DNA of 64,000 nucleotides, taken from NCBI RefSeq assembly GCF_900105945.1, contig NZ_FNSO01000004.1, forward strand, positions 1,116,001 through 1,180,000, written 5' to 3'. Below, piece by piece: positions 23,225 through 31,104 of this stretch. This DNA is from Amycolatopsis tolypomycina. GTDB lineage: Bacteria > Actinomycetota > Actinomycetes > Mycobacteriales > Pseudonocardiaceae. The translations under genes were made by a program, and so were the position numbers. The notes beneath the pieces were generated by a model that made no database searches, was not told the origin of the DNA, and saw nothing but the letters and a program-made list of their open reading frames with translations. Position 1 is the first letter of the stretch, and each line of letters begins with the position of its first letter.

Positions 23225-26200
23225 GTGACCGTTGCAGGAGAAGGTCAGGTGCCCGTCGGGGAACTGCTCGGCCGAGCGCCCCGGCGGTCCAAAGGGAAGG
23301 CCCTGTGGCGCGCACTCGTGCAGTGGCGCGACTGGAGCCTGCCCGTCAAGCTTTCGGCCGTCACGGTCGTGCCCATCGTCCTCGCGCTGGTGCTGGGCGT
23401 CGCCACGATCGCCGCGCAGGTCGGCCGCTCGGACGAGTACCAGCGGCTCGACCGGCTCGTCGCGCTCGGCGGCGGGGCGCGCGCGCTCACCACCGCGCTC
23501 CAGCAGGAGCGCACGGTCACCGCGGCGATGCTGACCGAGGGCACCGTCGGCGGCACGCCCGAGCTGGCCGCGGCGCGCAAGGCCACCGACGCCGCGACCG
23601 GCCCGTTCACCGCGGCGCAGGCCAGGGCCGCCGAAGCGGAGCCCGGCGTGGCCGGCGCCGCGGGCACGGCCTCGGCCCAGGTCGGCAACCTCGCCTTCCT
23701 GCGCCGCCAGGTCGACGCCGGCCAGCTCGACCCGGGCCAGGCCATCACGACGTACTCCGCCCTCACCGCGTCGCTCATCGGCCTCGACACCGCGGCCACC
23801 GCGGGCGCCGGCGACGGCACCCTCGGCGGCCTGCCCGCCGGCCTGCACGAACTGCTGGTGGCGAGCGAGCAGGTGTCGCTCAGCCAGGCCCTCGTCTCCT
23901 ACGGCATCGGCCGCGGCGGGCTGACGCCGAGCGAGCTGGCCACCCTGCGCGCCGCCGAGCTGCGGCTGGCCGACCGGCTCGTCGACTTCCGCTCCGCGGC
24001 GGGCGACACGCTGCAGCGCGACTTCGCGGCGATCGCCGAAGGCGCGCAGGCGCAGAGCCGGGCCCGGATGGTCGAGACGGTGCTGAACGCCCAGAGCAGC
24101 ACGGTGGACGACGCCTTCCGCGCGCTGTCGGCGGCGGACTGGACCGCCGCCTCCGCGGCGATGCACACCCAGATCGTCCAGCTCGCCGAGCGGCTCGGCG
24201 CGTCGGCGGCGCAGACCGCGGCGGAGCTGGTCGACTCCGCCAGCAGCGGCGCCGGCCTGCTCGCGGTGCTGCTGTTCGCCGCGATGGTGCTGGCCGTCGC
24301 CGTCGTCTTCCTCATCACCCGCCAGCTGCTGCGCTCGCTGAAGGTGCTGCGCCGCAGCGCCCTCGACGTCGCCGAGACCGCGCTGCCGGAGGCGGTCCGC
24401 AACATCCAGGAGGGGCGGGCGCAGGGCACCGACGTCCGGCCGGTCGGCGTGCACACCGACGACGAGGTCGGCGAGGTGGCGCGGGCCTTCGACAAGGTGC
24501 ACCACCAGGCGCTGCGGCTGGCGACCGAGCAGGCCGCCATGCGCACCGGCTACGGCAGCGTCTTCGTCAACCTGTCGCGGCGCAGCCAGAGCCTGGTGCA
24601 GCGGCAGCTGCAGCTGATCGAGCAGCTCGAGCGCGACGAGGAGGACGCCGACCAGCTCGCGACGCTGTTCCAGCTCGACCACCTCGCCACCCGGATGCGG
24701 CGCAACAACGAGAACCTGATGGTGCTCTCGGGCGCCGAGCCGGGCCGCCGGTCGGGGAAGCCGGTCGGCACCACCGACATGCTCCGCGCCGCCGTGTCGG
24801 AGATCGAGCAGTACCAGCGGGTCCAGGTGCAGCCGCCGCCCCCGGCCCGGATCGTCGGCTACGCCGCGAGCGACCTGATGCGCCTGGTCGCGGAGCTGCT
24901 GGACAACGCCGCGGCGTTCTCCGCGCCGGAGACCACGGTGACCGTGGCGTCGCGGCTGGGCGAGGACGGTTCGCTCCACATCGACATCCTGGACAAGGGC
25001 ATCGGGATGAACGAGTGCGAGGTCATCGAGGCCAACACCCGGCTGACCGAGGCCGGGTCGGTCGACCTGGTGACGTCGCGCCGGATGGGCCTGTTCGTCG
25101 TCGGCCGGCTGGCCAGCAGGCACCGGATCGGGGTGTCGCTGCACGGCGGCAAGGACATCGTCGGCGTCCGCGCCACGGTCGTGGTTCCGGCGGAGCTGGT
25201 GATGCCGGTGACCGACGGCCCGGCGACCGGCCCGATCGGCGCCCTGCAGCAGCACCCGGCGAGCCCGGCGGCGGGCAACCAGCTGCCGCGCCGCCCGGTC
25301 AACGGCGCGACCCGCCCGCGGCCGGTGGTGCCGCAGCAGCCGGCGATGGGCGAGGAGCGCTGGCCGTCGGCGAGCGACCTCGCGGGCCTCACCGGCGGCG
25401 TGCGCCCGCCGTCGGACCTGGAGATCTCCGGGACGGCGCTGTTCGCCCCGATCACGAAGGACGGCGACGTCCCGCCGCAGCGCCCGGCCCTGCCGCAGGT
25501 GCCGGCGGTGCTGCCGCTGCCGCAGCAGCCACCCCGCGGCGACGACCTCCCGGCGGGCAAGGACCTGTTCACGGCCAACGAGACGACGCTCAGCGACTGG
25601 TGGCAGGAGGCGACGGCGGGCCAGGAGCCGCCCCCGCCCGCCCCGGCCCCGGACCGCTCGGAGACGACGCCGATCTTCGACGAGATGCTGTCGGCCTGGT
25701 TCCGCGAGGACAAGCCGGCCGGCGCCGAGGAAGAACCGGCGGACGCCCAGGAGGCCCCGCCGGAGGAGCGCCGCAGCTGGGACTTCGCGAGCGACGAGAA
25801 CTTCCGCACGGTCCAGGAGCGCACGAAGGCCGAGCCGACGGCGTTCACGGACGCGGGCCTCCCGCGCCGCCGCCGCGGCGAGCAGCTGTTGCCGGGCAGC
25901 GCCACCCCGGCCTCCCCGGCGGCGACCCCCAAGCCGGCCCCGGCCCGCCCGGACCTCCCGGTCCGCGACCCGGCGGACGTCCGCGGCCGCTTGAGCAGCT
26001 TCCAGCAGGGCGTGACCCGCGGCCGCCGCCAGGCCGCGGCCAAGCGCGTCCGTCCCGCCCAGCCAACCCCGGGCGCGGCGGCGGGCCAGGGACTGGGGAC
26101 GGCCCAGTCCGCAGTGTCTTCAGCCCAGCCCGCGGCGGGCTCTCCAGCCGCGGAGGAGGCGACACCGGCTGGGTCGGCGACCGCGCCGCAGGGTGCTGTG

Positions 26201-27121
26201 GAGCAGGCCGCCGTGCCGCAGAAGCCGGGTGCGGTTGAGCCGGAGCCGGGCTCGGAGCAGACGGCACCGCAGCCGGGTGCCACGCTGCCGGGTACAACGC
26301 AGCCGGGCACCACGCAGCAGGCATCCGCGGCGGGTCAGCAGGGGCCCGCCGTTCCGCAGGCATCCGCGGCTGGGCAGCAGGGGCCCGCCGTTCCGCAGGC
26401 ACCCGTGGCTGGGCAGCAGGCGCCCGCCGCCACGCCGCAGGCGCCCGCGCCGACTCCGCAGGGACCCGCCGCCACCCCGCAGACCCCTGCCCCCGCTGCG
26501 CAGGCCCCCGCCACCCCGCAGCCACCCGTACCCACCGCACAGGCGCCCACCGCCCAGGCACCCACCGCCACCCCGCAGCCAGGCCCCGCCCAGCAGGACC
26601 ACCCCGCCCCGCAGCAGGACCAGCCCGGTCACCGCCCCCCGGCGAACGGCACCCTCCCCAGCCGCCGGCCGAACGGGACCGCCATCCCCGCCGGCTCGGC
26701 GTCCGGCACCCTGCCGCAGCCGGACGGCCGGCGGCCGGACATGTTCCAGGACACCGGGCAGCTGCCGATCACGAACGGCCGGACGGCGCCGGAAACCCCT
26801 GCTCCGCGCGACGAAGAAACCGCCGTCGAGGCCACCGCCGAGTGGAACTTCGGCACGGATGACGGCTGGCGCGCGGTGCAAGCGGTGTCCCAGTCGACAC
26901 CCTCCACCTTCACTTCGGCAGGATTGCCCCGGCGCCGTCGCGGGGAGCAGCTGCTCCCGGGCAGCGCGGGACCGTCCACCGGGGCCACGGCCCCCCGACC
27001 ACAACGGGACGCGCACGACGTGCGCGGCCGCCTGCGGAGCTTCCAGCAGGGCATCGAGCGCGGACGCCACCGCACCGCACAGGCGGCCGAGAACAACCAC
27101 GAGACCTTGGAGGGTGAATGA
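23225..27121 (+). CDS. cvnA: Conservon sensor kinase-like protein CvnA (NIT-HAMP-HATPase)
   Basis: A 1298-residue membrane protein. Membrane helix 1 is at about 41-62. An extracytoplasmic NIT-type helical sensor (about 65-335) with QQERTVTAAML follows, then helix 2 at about 340-365, a HAMP linker, and a histidine-containing helix (LFQLDHLATRMRRNNENLM, about 480). The ATPase has an ELLDNAAAFSAPE N-box near 555 and a GIGMNE G-box. The last 550 residues are Pro/Gln/Ala-rich with a duplicated module at about 850-940 and 1200-1290. In Streptomyces conservons, CvnA acts like a receptor for a small GTPase complex. GTG 23225 is preferred, with GGGAG upstream. It overlaps cvnB by 4 bp. Confidence 0.9.
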   Translation: MTVAGEGQVPVGELLGRAPRRSKGKALWRALVQWRDWSLPVKLSAVTVVPIVLALVLGVATIAAQVGRSDEYQRLDRLVALGGGARALTTALQQERTVTAAMLTEGTVGGTPELAAARKATDAATGPFTAAQARAAEAEPGVAGAAGTASAQVGNLAFLRRQVDAGQLDPGQAITTYSALTASLIGLDTAATAGAGDGTLGGLPAGLHELLVASEQVSLSQALVSYGIGRGGLTPSELATLRAAELRLADRLVDFRSAAGDTLQRDFAAIAEGAQAQSRARMVETVLNAQSSTVDDAFRALSAADWTAASAAMHTQIVQLAERLGASAAQTAAELVDSASSGAGLLAVLLFAAMVLAVAVVFLITRQLLRSLKVLRRSALDVAETALPEAVRNIQEGRAQGTDVRPVGVHTDDEVGEVARAFDKVHHQALRLATEQAAMRTGYGSVFVNLSRRSQSLVQRQLQLIEQLERDEEDADQLATLFQLDHLATRMRRNNENLMVLSGAEPGRRSGKPVGTTDMLRAAVSEIEQYQRVQVQPPPPARIVGYAASDLMRLVAELLDNAAAFSAPETTVTVASRLGEDGSLHIDILDKGIGMNECEVIEANTRLTEAGSVDLVTSRRMGLFVVGRLASRHRIGVSLHGGKDIVGVRATVVVPAELVMPVTDGPATGPIGALQQHPASPAAGNQLPRRPVNGATRPRPVVPQQPAMGEERWPSASDLAGLTGGVRPPSDLEISGTALFAPITKDGDVPPQRPALPQVPAVLPLPQQPPRGDDLPAGKDLFTANETTLSDWWQEATAGQEPPPPAPAPDRSETTPIFDEMLSAWFREDKPAGAEEEPADAQEAPPEERRSWDFASDENFRTVQERTKAEPTAFTDAGLPRRRRGEQLLPGSATPASPAATPKPAPARPDLPVRDPADVRGRLSSFQQGVTRGRRQAAAKRVRPAQPTPGAAAGQGLGTAQSAVSSAQPAAGSPAAEEATPAGSATAPQGAVEQAAVPQKPGAVEPEPGSEQTAPQPGATLPGTTQPGTTQQASAAGQQGPAVPQASAAGQQGPAVPQAPVAGQQAPAATPQAPAPTPQGPAATPQTPAPAAQAPATPQPPVPTAQAPTAQAPTATPQPGPAQQDHPAPQQDQPGHRPPANGTLPSRRPNGTAIPAGSASGTLPQPDGRRPDMFQDTGQLPITNGRTAPETPAPRDEETAVEATAEWNFGTDDGWRAVQAVSQSTPSTFTSAGLPRRRRGEQLLPGSAGPSTGATAPRPQRDAHDVRGRLRSFQQGIERGRHRTAQAAENNHETLEGE

Positions 27122-27570
27122 CCTCGCCGAGTAGCGCTCAGCCGACGCAGAACCAGTTCGGCTGGCTGGTCAACGACTTCGCGGAGCGGGTGCCCGGCGT
27201 GGCCCACGCCGTGGTCGTCTCGGCGGACGGCTTGCTGCTGACCGCGTCGAACCGGCTCCCGCTCGACCGGGCCGACCAGCTCGCCGCGGTCGCCTCCGGG
27301 CTGGTCAGCCTCACCCAGGGCGCCGCCCGCTGCTTCGAGGCCGGCGCGGTCAACGAGACCGTCGTCGAGATGGAGCTCGGGATCATGGTGCTGATGTCGA
27401 TCAGCGACGGCTCGTGCCTCGCCGTGCTCGCCGCCCCCAACTGCGACATCGGCCAGGTCGCCTACGAGATGACGATGCTCGTCGACCGGGTCGGCCAGAT
27501 CCTCACCCCGGAGCTGCGCGCCCAGCTTCAGGGCTCCGGGGGGTCGCTGATCGGCGAACCGGTGGGATGA
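27118..27570 (+). CDS. cvnB: Roadblock/LC7 protein CvnB
   Basis: A 150-residue Roadblock/LC7 (MglB-like) protein. It shows FGWLVNDFAERVPGVAHAVV, the VSADGLLLTASNRLP strand-turn and LAVLAAPNCDIGQVAYEMTM. In conservons CvnB is the likely partner or GTPase-activating factor for CvnD, as MglB is for MglA. It starts inside the cvnA stop (ATGA), so the two are translationally coupled. The product is soluble and small, with no extra domains. Confidence 0.92.
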   Translation: MTSPSSAQPTQNQFGWLVNDFAERVPGVAHAVVVSADGLLLTASNRLPLDRADQLAAVASGLVSLTQGAARCFEAGAVNETVVEMELGIMVLMSISDGSCLAVLAAPNCDIGQVAYEMTMLVDRVGQILTPELRAQLQGSGGSLIGEPVG

Positions 27571-27577
27571 TGGCGCG

Positions 27578-28285
27578 ATGAGCACGGGGTCCGGATTCGA
27601 CGGCGAACCGCACCGCCCCGCCGGGCGGGAGGACGACGGCACGTTCGCCGACGTCCTCAACGGGTTCACGCTGGATTCCGGCCGTGCCCGCCGGAAGCGC
27701 AGGAAGAACAAGGAGTCCCCGCAACCCCCGGCCGCCGGTGCGCACGCGGCCGCGGATCCGCCGGCGCCCGCGCCGTCGGCCGACCAAGGAGATCGTGTGA
27801 CCTCTTTAGTCTCGCCACCCGGCAGTACCGACGGGGACAGCCCCAGACCAGGTGGTTTGTTCGACCCGGGGCCGCCCAGCGGCGAATTCGTCATGCCCGC
27901 GGTGTTCGAGCAGCCGCCCGCGCCCGAGGAGCTGACGGCGATCGTCCGGCCCTACGCGCTGACCGGCGGGCGCACCAAGGCCAATTACGCCCTGGAGCTG
28001 GAGACACTGATCTCCGCGAAGGACTACGCTGCCACCGGTGGCTTCCCCGAAGTGGCCGCGGAGCAGATCGAGTGCATCTCGATCATGGAAGAGTGCCGGA
28101 CCCCCCGTTCGGTCGCCGAGATCGTTTCGGCACTGCGGGTGCCTCTGGGCGTGGCCCGGGTGCTGATCAGCGACGCGGCGGACGCGGGGCTGGTCACGGT
28201 GCACAAGACGATTACGGGCAATGACGGCGCCGAGGCACATCTGGTGTTGATGGAAAGGGTTTTGAGTGGACTCCGTCGGCTTTAA
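27578..28285 (+). CDS. cvnC: DUF742 protein CvnC with long N-terminal extension
   Basis: A 235-residue protein. The last ~110 residues are the DUF742 domain: RPYALTGGRTKANYALELET, the IEEC-like SIMEECRTPRSVAEIVSALR winged-helix segment and GLVTVHK. It is preceded by ~120 residues of charged and Pro-rich sequence (ARRKRRKNKESPQPP) that typical ~120-residue CvnC proteins lack. The domain resembles a winged helix, and conservon CvnC is thought to be part of the membrane GTPase complex. It starts 8 bp after cvnB and overlaps cvnD by 20 bp. Confidence 0.9.
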   Translation: MSTGSGFDGEPHRPAGREDDGTFADVLNGFTLDSGRARRKRRKNKESPQPPAAGAHAAADPPAPAPSADQGDRVTSLVSPPGSTDGDSPRPGGLFDPGPPSGEFVMPAVFEQPPAPEELTAIVRPYALTGGRTKANYALELETLISAKDYAATGGFPEVAAEQIECISIMEECRTPRSVAEIVSALRVPLGVARVLISDAADAGLVTVHKTITGNDGAEAHLVLMERVLSGLRRL

Positions 28286-28877
28286 GGCACCGCGGGACAC
28301 CGCGCCCCCGACCATGACATCCGCCAAGATCGTGGTGGCTGGCGGCTTCGGTGCGGGGAAGACGACGTTCGTCGGGTCGGTCTCGGAGATCGTGCCGCTG
28401 ACCACCGAGGCGATGATGACCGACGCCAGCGTGGGGGTCGACAACCTCGACCACACGCCGGGCAAGTCGACGACGACCGTGGCGATGGACTTCGGCCGGG
28501 TGTCGCTGGACGCGGACCTGATCCTCTACCTGTTCGGCACGCCCGGGCAGCAGCGGTTCTGGTTCATGTGGGACGACCTGGTCCGCGGCGCCATCGGCGC
28601 GGTGGTGCTGGCCGACACGCGCCGGCTGGCCGACTCGTTCGCGCCGATCGACTTCTTCGAGGACCGCGGGCTGCCGTACATCGTCGGCATCAACACGTTC
28701 GACGGCGTGCTGGAGCACGACATCAACGACGTCCGCGAGGCCCTGTCGATCGACCCGAACATCCCGATCGTCCGGTGTGACGCCCGGGACCGCGAGTCGA
28801 CCAAGCAGACGCTGATCACGCTGGTCGAGTACGCCATGCGGCAGTGGATCGCGCTGCGGGCGGCCAACGCGCGCTGA
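28266..28877 (+). CDS. cvnD: Ras-like small GTPase CvnD
   Basis: A 203-residue GTP-binding protein. P-loop GGFGAGKTTF is at about residues 26-35. The switch II motif is LFGTPGQQRF, and the G4 box is INTFD instead of the usual NKxD, as known for this family. The start GTG 28266 lies inside cvnC, and the VDSVGFK N-terminus matches the family. It completes the cvnA-B-C-D order first described in Streptomyces coelicolor, where conservons affect development and antibiotic production. A GC-rich hairpin follows. Confidence 0.93.
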   Translation: MDSVGFKAPRDTAPPTMTSAKIVVAGGFGAGKTTFVGSVSEIVPLTTEAMMTDASVGVDNLDHTPGKSTTTVAMDFGRVSLDADLILYLFGTPGQQRFWFMWDDLVRGAIGAVVLADTRRLADSFAPIDFFEDRGLPYIVGINTFDGVLEHDINDVREALSIDPNIPIVRCDARDRESTKQTLITLVEYAMRQWIALRAANAR

Positions 28878-28886
28878 CCAGCCCCG

Positions 28887-28909
28887 GGGCCCGGGGCATA
28901 CCCGGGCCC
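28887..28909. terminator. Strong GC hairpin between convergent genes
   Basis: GGGCCCGGG-GCATA-CCCGGGCCC: perfect nine-base arms and five-base loop, 9 bp after cvnD and 9 bp before the end of the convergent reductase gene. It has no T-run, common for actinobacterial terminators, and could work in both directions. Confidence 0.6.
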
Positions 28910-28918
28910 GGCGCTGCC

Positions 28919-29479
28919 TCACGCACGGCGGTGGCGCAGCAGCACGACCTGGTCGTCGAACATGCGCGACTGCGCCAGTTCCAGGCCGAGCCGCGCGGTG
29001 CCCTCGGCGAACGGCCGCTTGCCGCCGCCGAGGACGACCGGGTGCACGAACACCTGGTACTCGTCGATCAGGCCACGCGCGGTCAGCGCGGCGGCCAGTT
29101 CCGCGCCGCCCATGAGCAGCAGGTCGCCGCCCGGTTCGGCCTTGAGCGCCGCCACCGCTTCGCCCAGGTCGCCGCCGAAGACGCGGGTGTTCCAGTCCGC
29201 CTTCTCCAGCGTCCGCGAGAACACGACCTTCGGCGTCTCCCGCCAGACGGGCGCGAAGGCGATGTCGTGCGGGTGGTCCGAGATCGACTCGGCCTCCGGC
29301 CAGTACGCGGACATCATGTCCCAGACCTTCCGCCCGTAGGCGAACGCGCCGGCGCGGGCGCTCAGCTCCTGCGAGTAGGCCGAGAGCTCCGGGCCCATGA
29401 CCGGCCAGTCGAACTCCCCGTTCGGGCCTTCGACGCAGCCGTCGAGCGAAGTGTGGACCATGTAGACGATCTCGCGCAT
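28919..29479 (-). CDS. Dihydrofolate-reductase-like (RibD C-terminal) protein
   Basis: A 186-residue member of the DHFR/RibD-C superfamily. It shows VYMVHTSLDGCVEGPNGEFD at the N-terminus, FAYGRKVWDMM, a PKVVFSRTLEKADW strand and the LMGGAELAAALTARGLIDEY nucleotide-binding segment. Such stand-alone proteins are NADPH-binding reductases of unknown substrate, often encoded with SRPBCC and ArsR genes, as here. ATG 29479 has AGGAGGAG six bases upstream. It is the last gene of the ArsR-led set, 80 bp after the DUF899 gene. Confidence 0.85.
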   Translation of the reverse strand: MREIVYMVHTSLDGCVEGPNGEFDWPVMGPELSAYSQELSARAGAFAYGRKVWDMMSAYWPEAESISDHPHDIAFAPVWRETPKVVFSRTLEKADWNTRVFGGDLGEAVAALKAEPGGDLLLMGGAELAAALTARGLIDEYQVFVHPVVLGGGKRPFAEGTARLGLELAQSRMFDDQVVLLRHRRA

Positions 29480-29559
29480 TTCCGTCTCCTCCTGTCGGGT
29501 CTGACACGAGGGGGTCGGAGCCGCGGAGGCGGACCGGACACGGGTGCCGGAAAAAGTTC

Positions 29560-30210
29560 TCAGTACTCGTCGTGACGGCGCCACCACGAGCTGGGCGCGT
29601 CGTCGCCGCGGCTCTCCTCTTCCCACGCTTCCTGACGGCCCAGCGGCGTGATGTCGAGGTAGCGGTGCGACGACAGGAACATCTCGCCGCCCCGGCCCGA
29701 GGTGAAGTAGGTGCGGTAGACGTCGTCGCCGTCGCGGAAGAACACGCTGACGCCGAAACCCCGTCCGACGCCGCAGTCCTCGGTGAAGTCGCTGCCGTGC
29801 GCGGACACCCACGGCACGTCCCAGCCCATCCGCGCCTTGTACCGCTCGATCTCCGCCAGGGTCGCCGGCGCGACGACCTTCAGCGTGACGTCGCGGGCGT
29901 GCAGGTGCGCCAGGTGCGGCAGGTTGTCGACGACCAGCGAGCAGCCGGGGCAGCCCGCCTCGTCGCCCGGGTGCAGCATGAAGTGGTAGACGATCAGCTG
30001 GCGGCGGCCGTCGAACAGGTCGAGCAGGCTCCGCTTCCCTTCGGCCGACTCGAACTCGTACGGCTTGGCGAAGGGCACCATCGGCAGCCGACGGCGTTCG
30101 GCGGCGAGGTGGTCCGCCGCCTTCATGAGCTCCTTCTCCTTGACGAGCAGCGCGTCGCGCGCGGCCTGCCATTCCTCCGGCGAAACGATCTCGGGCAGGG
30201 TGGCGGTCAT
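29560..30210 (-). CDS. DUF899 thioredoxin-like protein
   Basis: A 216-residue protein of the DUF899 family, predicted dithiol-disulfide oxidoreductases. It shows EWQAARDALLVKEKELMKA, RRRLPMVPFAKPYEFES, HFMLHPGDEAGCPGCSL with the CPGC redox pair, the SAHGSDFTEDCG segment and the VYRTYFTSGRG end. It overlaps the SRPBCC gene by 4 bp. The partner substrate is unknown; family members cluster with ArsR/SRPBCC genes in many actinomycetes. Confidence 0.88.
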   Translation of the reverse strand: MTATLPEIVSPEEWQAARDALLVKEKELMKAADHLAAERRRLPMVPFAKPYEFESAEGKRSLLDLFDGRRQLIVYHFMLHPGDEAGCPGCSLVVDNLPHLAHLHARDVTLKVVAPATLAEIERYKARMGWDVPWVSAHGSDFTEDCGVGRGFGVSVFFRDGDDVYRTYFTSGRGGEMFLSSHRYLDITPLGRQEAWEEESRGDDAPSSWWRRHDEY

Positions 30211-30647
30211 CGGGCGTCCTTTCGTCGGATGAAGCCGGTCAGGTCGTCGAAGCAGGAGGTCCAGCCCTCGTCGTGGCCGTCGCGGTCGGCGGCGGTCGGG
30301 AAGCCGGTCTGGACGAAGGTCATCTCGGTCTTGCCGTCGAGGTCGGCGAAGTCGATCGTCACCAGGGTCTCGGTGCGCAGGTCGCCCTCGGTGTCCCAGA
30401 CGAAGGTGAAGACCAGCCGTTCCGGGACGGCGACCTCGCGGTAGACGCCGTGCATCCAGTGCTCGTCACCCTCGGGGGAGCGGATGCACGCCCGCCAGGC
30501 GCCGCCGGGCCGGGTGGCGAGGGTGACGGCGGAGCCGGTGTAGCCGCGCGGGCCGAGCCAGCTCGCGAGCTGGTCGGGATCGGTCCACGCGGCGAAGACG
30601 AGCTCGCGCGGGGCGTCGAACACGCGGGTGATGGTGAGGTCAGGCAT
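30207..30647 (-). CDS. SRPBCC (AHSA1-like) domain protein
   Basis: A 146-residue START-like protein. It shows ITRVFDAPRELVFAAWTDPD, the LASWLGPRGY segment, VPERLVFTFVWDTEG and the C-terminal GWTSCFDDLTGFI helix of the AHSA1/CalC-like group. The fold forms a deep hydrophobic pocket for a small ligand. It is encoded in an 8-bp overlap with the upstream ArsR gene, the usual ArsR-SRPBCC pair. Function beyond ligand binding is unknown. Confidence 0.9.
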   Translation of the reverse strand: MPDLTITRVFDAPRELVFAAWTDPDQLASWLGPRGYTGSAVTLATRPGGAWRACIRSPEGDEHWMHGVYREVAVPERLVFTFVWDTEGDLRTETLVTIDFADLDGKTEMTFVQTGFPTAADRDGHDEGWTSCFDDLTGFIRRKDAR

Positions 30648-30966
30648 CGCCGGTCAGGCTCCTCAGGTGCTCCTCGAGGCGGTCGAACCCGTCGTCCCAG
30701 AAGCGCCGGTAGGTCGCGACCCAGTCGGCGACGTCTGCCAGGGGTTTCGCCTCCAGCCGGCAGGGCCGCCACTGCCGGGTGCGGCCGCGGGTGATCAACC
30801 CGGCCTCTTCCAGGACCTTCAGGTGCCGGGACACCGCGGGCAGGCTCATCGGGAACGGCTCGGCGAGCTCGTTCACGGTCGCTTCGCCCGCCGACAGGCG
30901 GGCGAGGATGGCGCGCCGGGTCGGGTCGGCGAGGGCCGAGAACGTGCGGCTCAACGTGTCTTTCAT
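30640..30966 (-). CDS. ArsR family transcriptional repressor
   Basis: A 108-residue winged-helix repressor: RTFSALADPTRRAILARLSA, NELAEPFPMSLPAVSRHLKV and LEEAGLITRGRTRQWRPCRL. The cysteine pairs of metal-sensing ArsR proteins are absent (one Cys only), so it is probably not a metal sensor. It leads the operon with the SRPBCC, DUF899 and reductase genes. A TTAACG-CACT-CGTTAA dyad lies 15 bp before its start and is the probable autoregulatory site. Confidence 0.9.
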   Translation of the reverse strand: MKDTLSRTFSALADPTRRAILARLSAGEATVNELAEPFPMSLPAVSRHLKVLEEAGLITRGRTRQWRPCRLEAKPLADVADWVATYRRFWDDGFDRLEEHLRSLTGDA

Positions 30967-30980
30967 TTCACCATCCTGTT

Positions 30981-31000
30981 AATTAACGCACTCGTTAAAT
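30981..31000. promoter_or_regulatory. ArsR-type operator dyad
   Basis: TTAACG-CACT-CGTTAA (30983-30998) is a perfect dyad; the flanks extend it imperfectly to 20 bp. It sits in a notably AT-rich patch 15 bp before the arsR start, where the promoter of the minus-strand operon must lie. It is about 105 bp from icmF, so it might influence both directions. Confidence 0.6.
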
Positions 31001-31104
31001 ATAGGCCCGAGCTGGCCCTTGTCAAGGTTCTCCGGAGCTGCCCTGAGAGCCGCGTCACTGGTCCTCGGGTTTCCAATAGTAGGAAGCCAAAGTATTTTGG
31101 AGAG

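Noticed and set aside
21809..25255. A minus-strand open frame of more than 1100 codons opposite the DUF485 gene and cvnA
   Set aside because: Only the last 140 codons (the DUF485 gene, start 22231) are protein-like. The rest mirrors cvnA and intergenic DNA and is His/Arg/Gln-rich shadow sequence without a ribosome site.
26320..26600. Tandem (A/P)PQ repeats in cvnA as a mobile or phage-derived insert
   Set aside because: They stay in frame in the cvnA tail, match the G+C of the gene and have no flanking duplications.
28919..30966. The ArsR operon as an arsenic or metal resistance system
   Set aside because: The ArsR protein lacks the metal-binding cysteine pair, and no arsenate reductase or pump gene is present; it fits the common ArsR-SRPBCC type.
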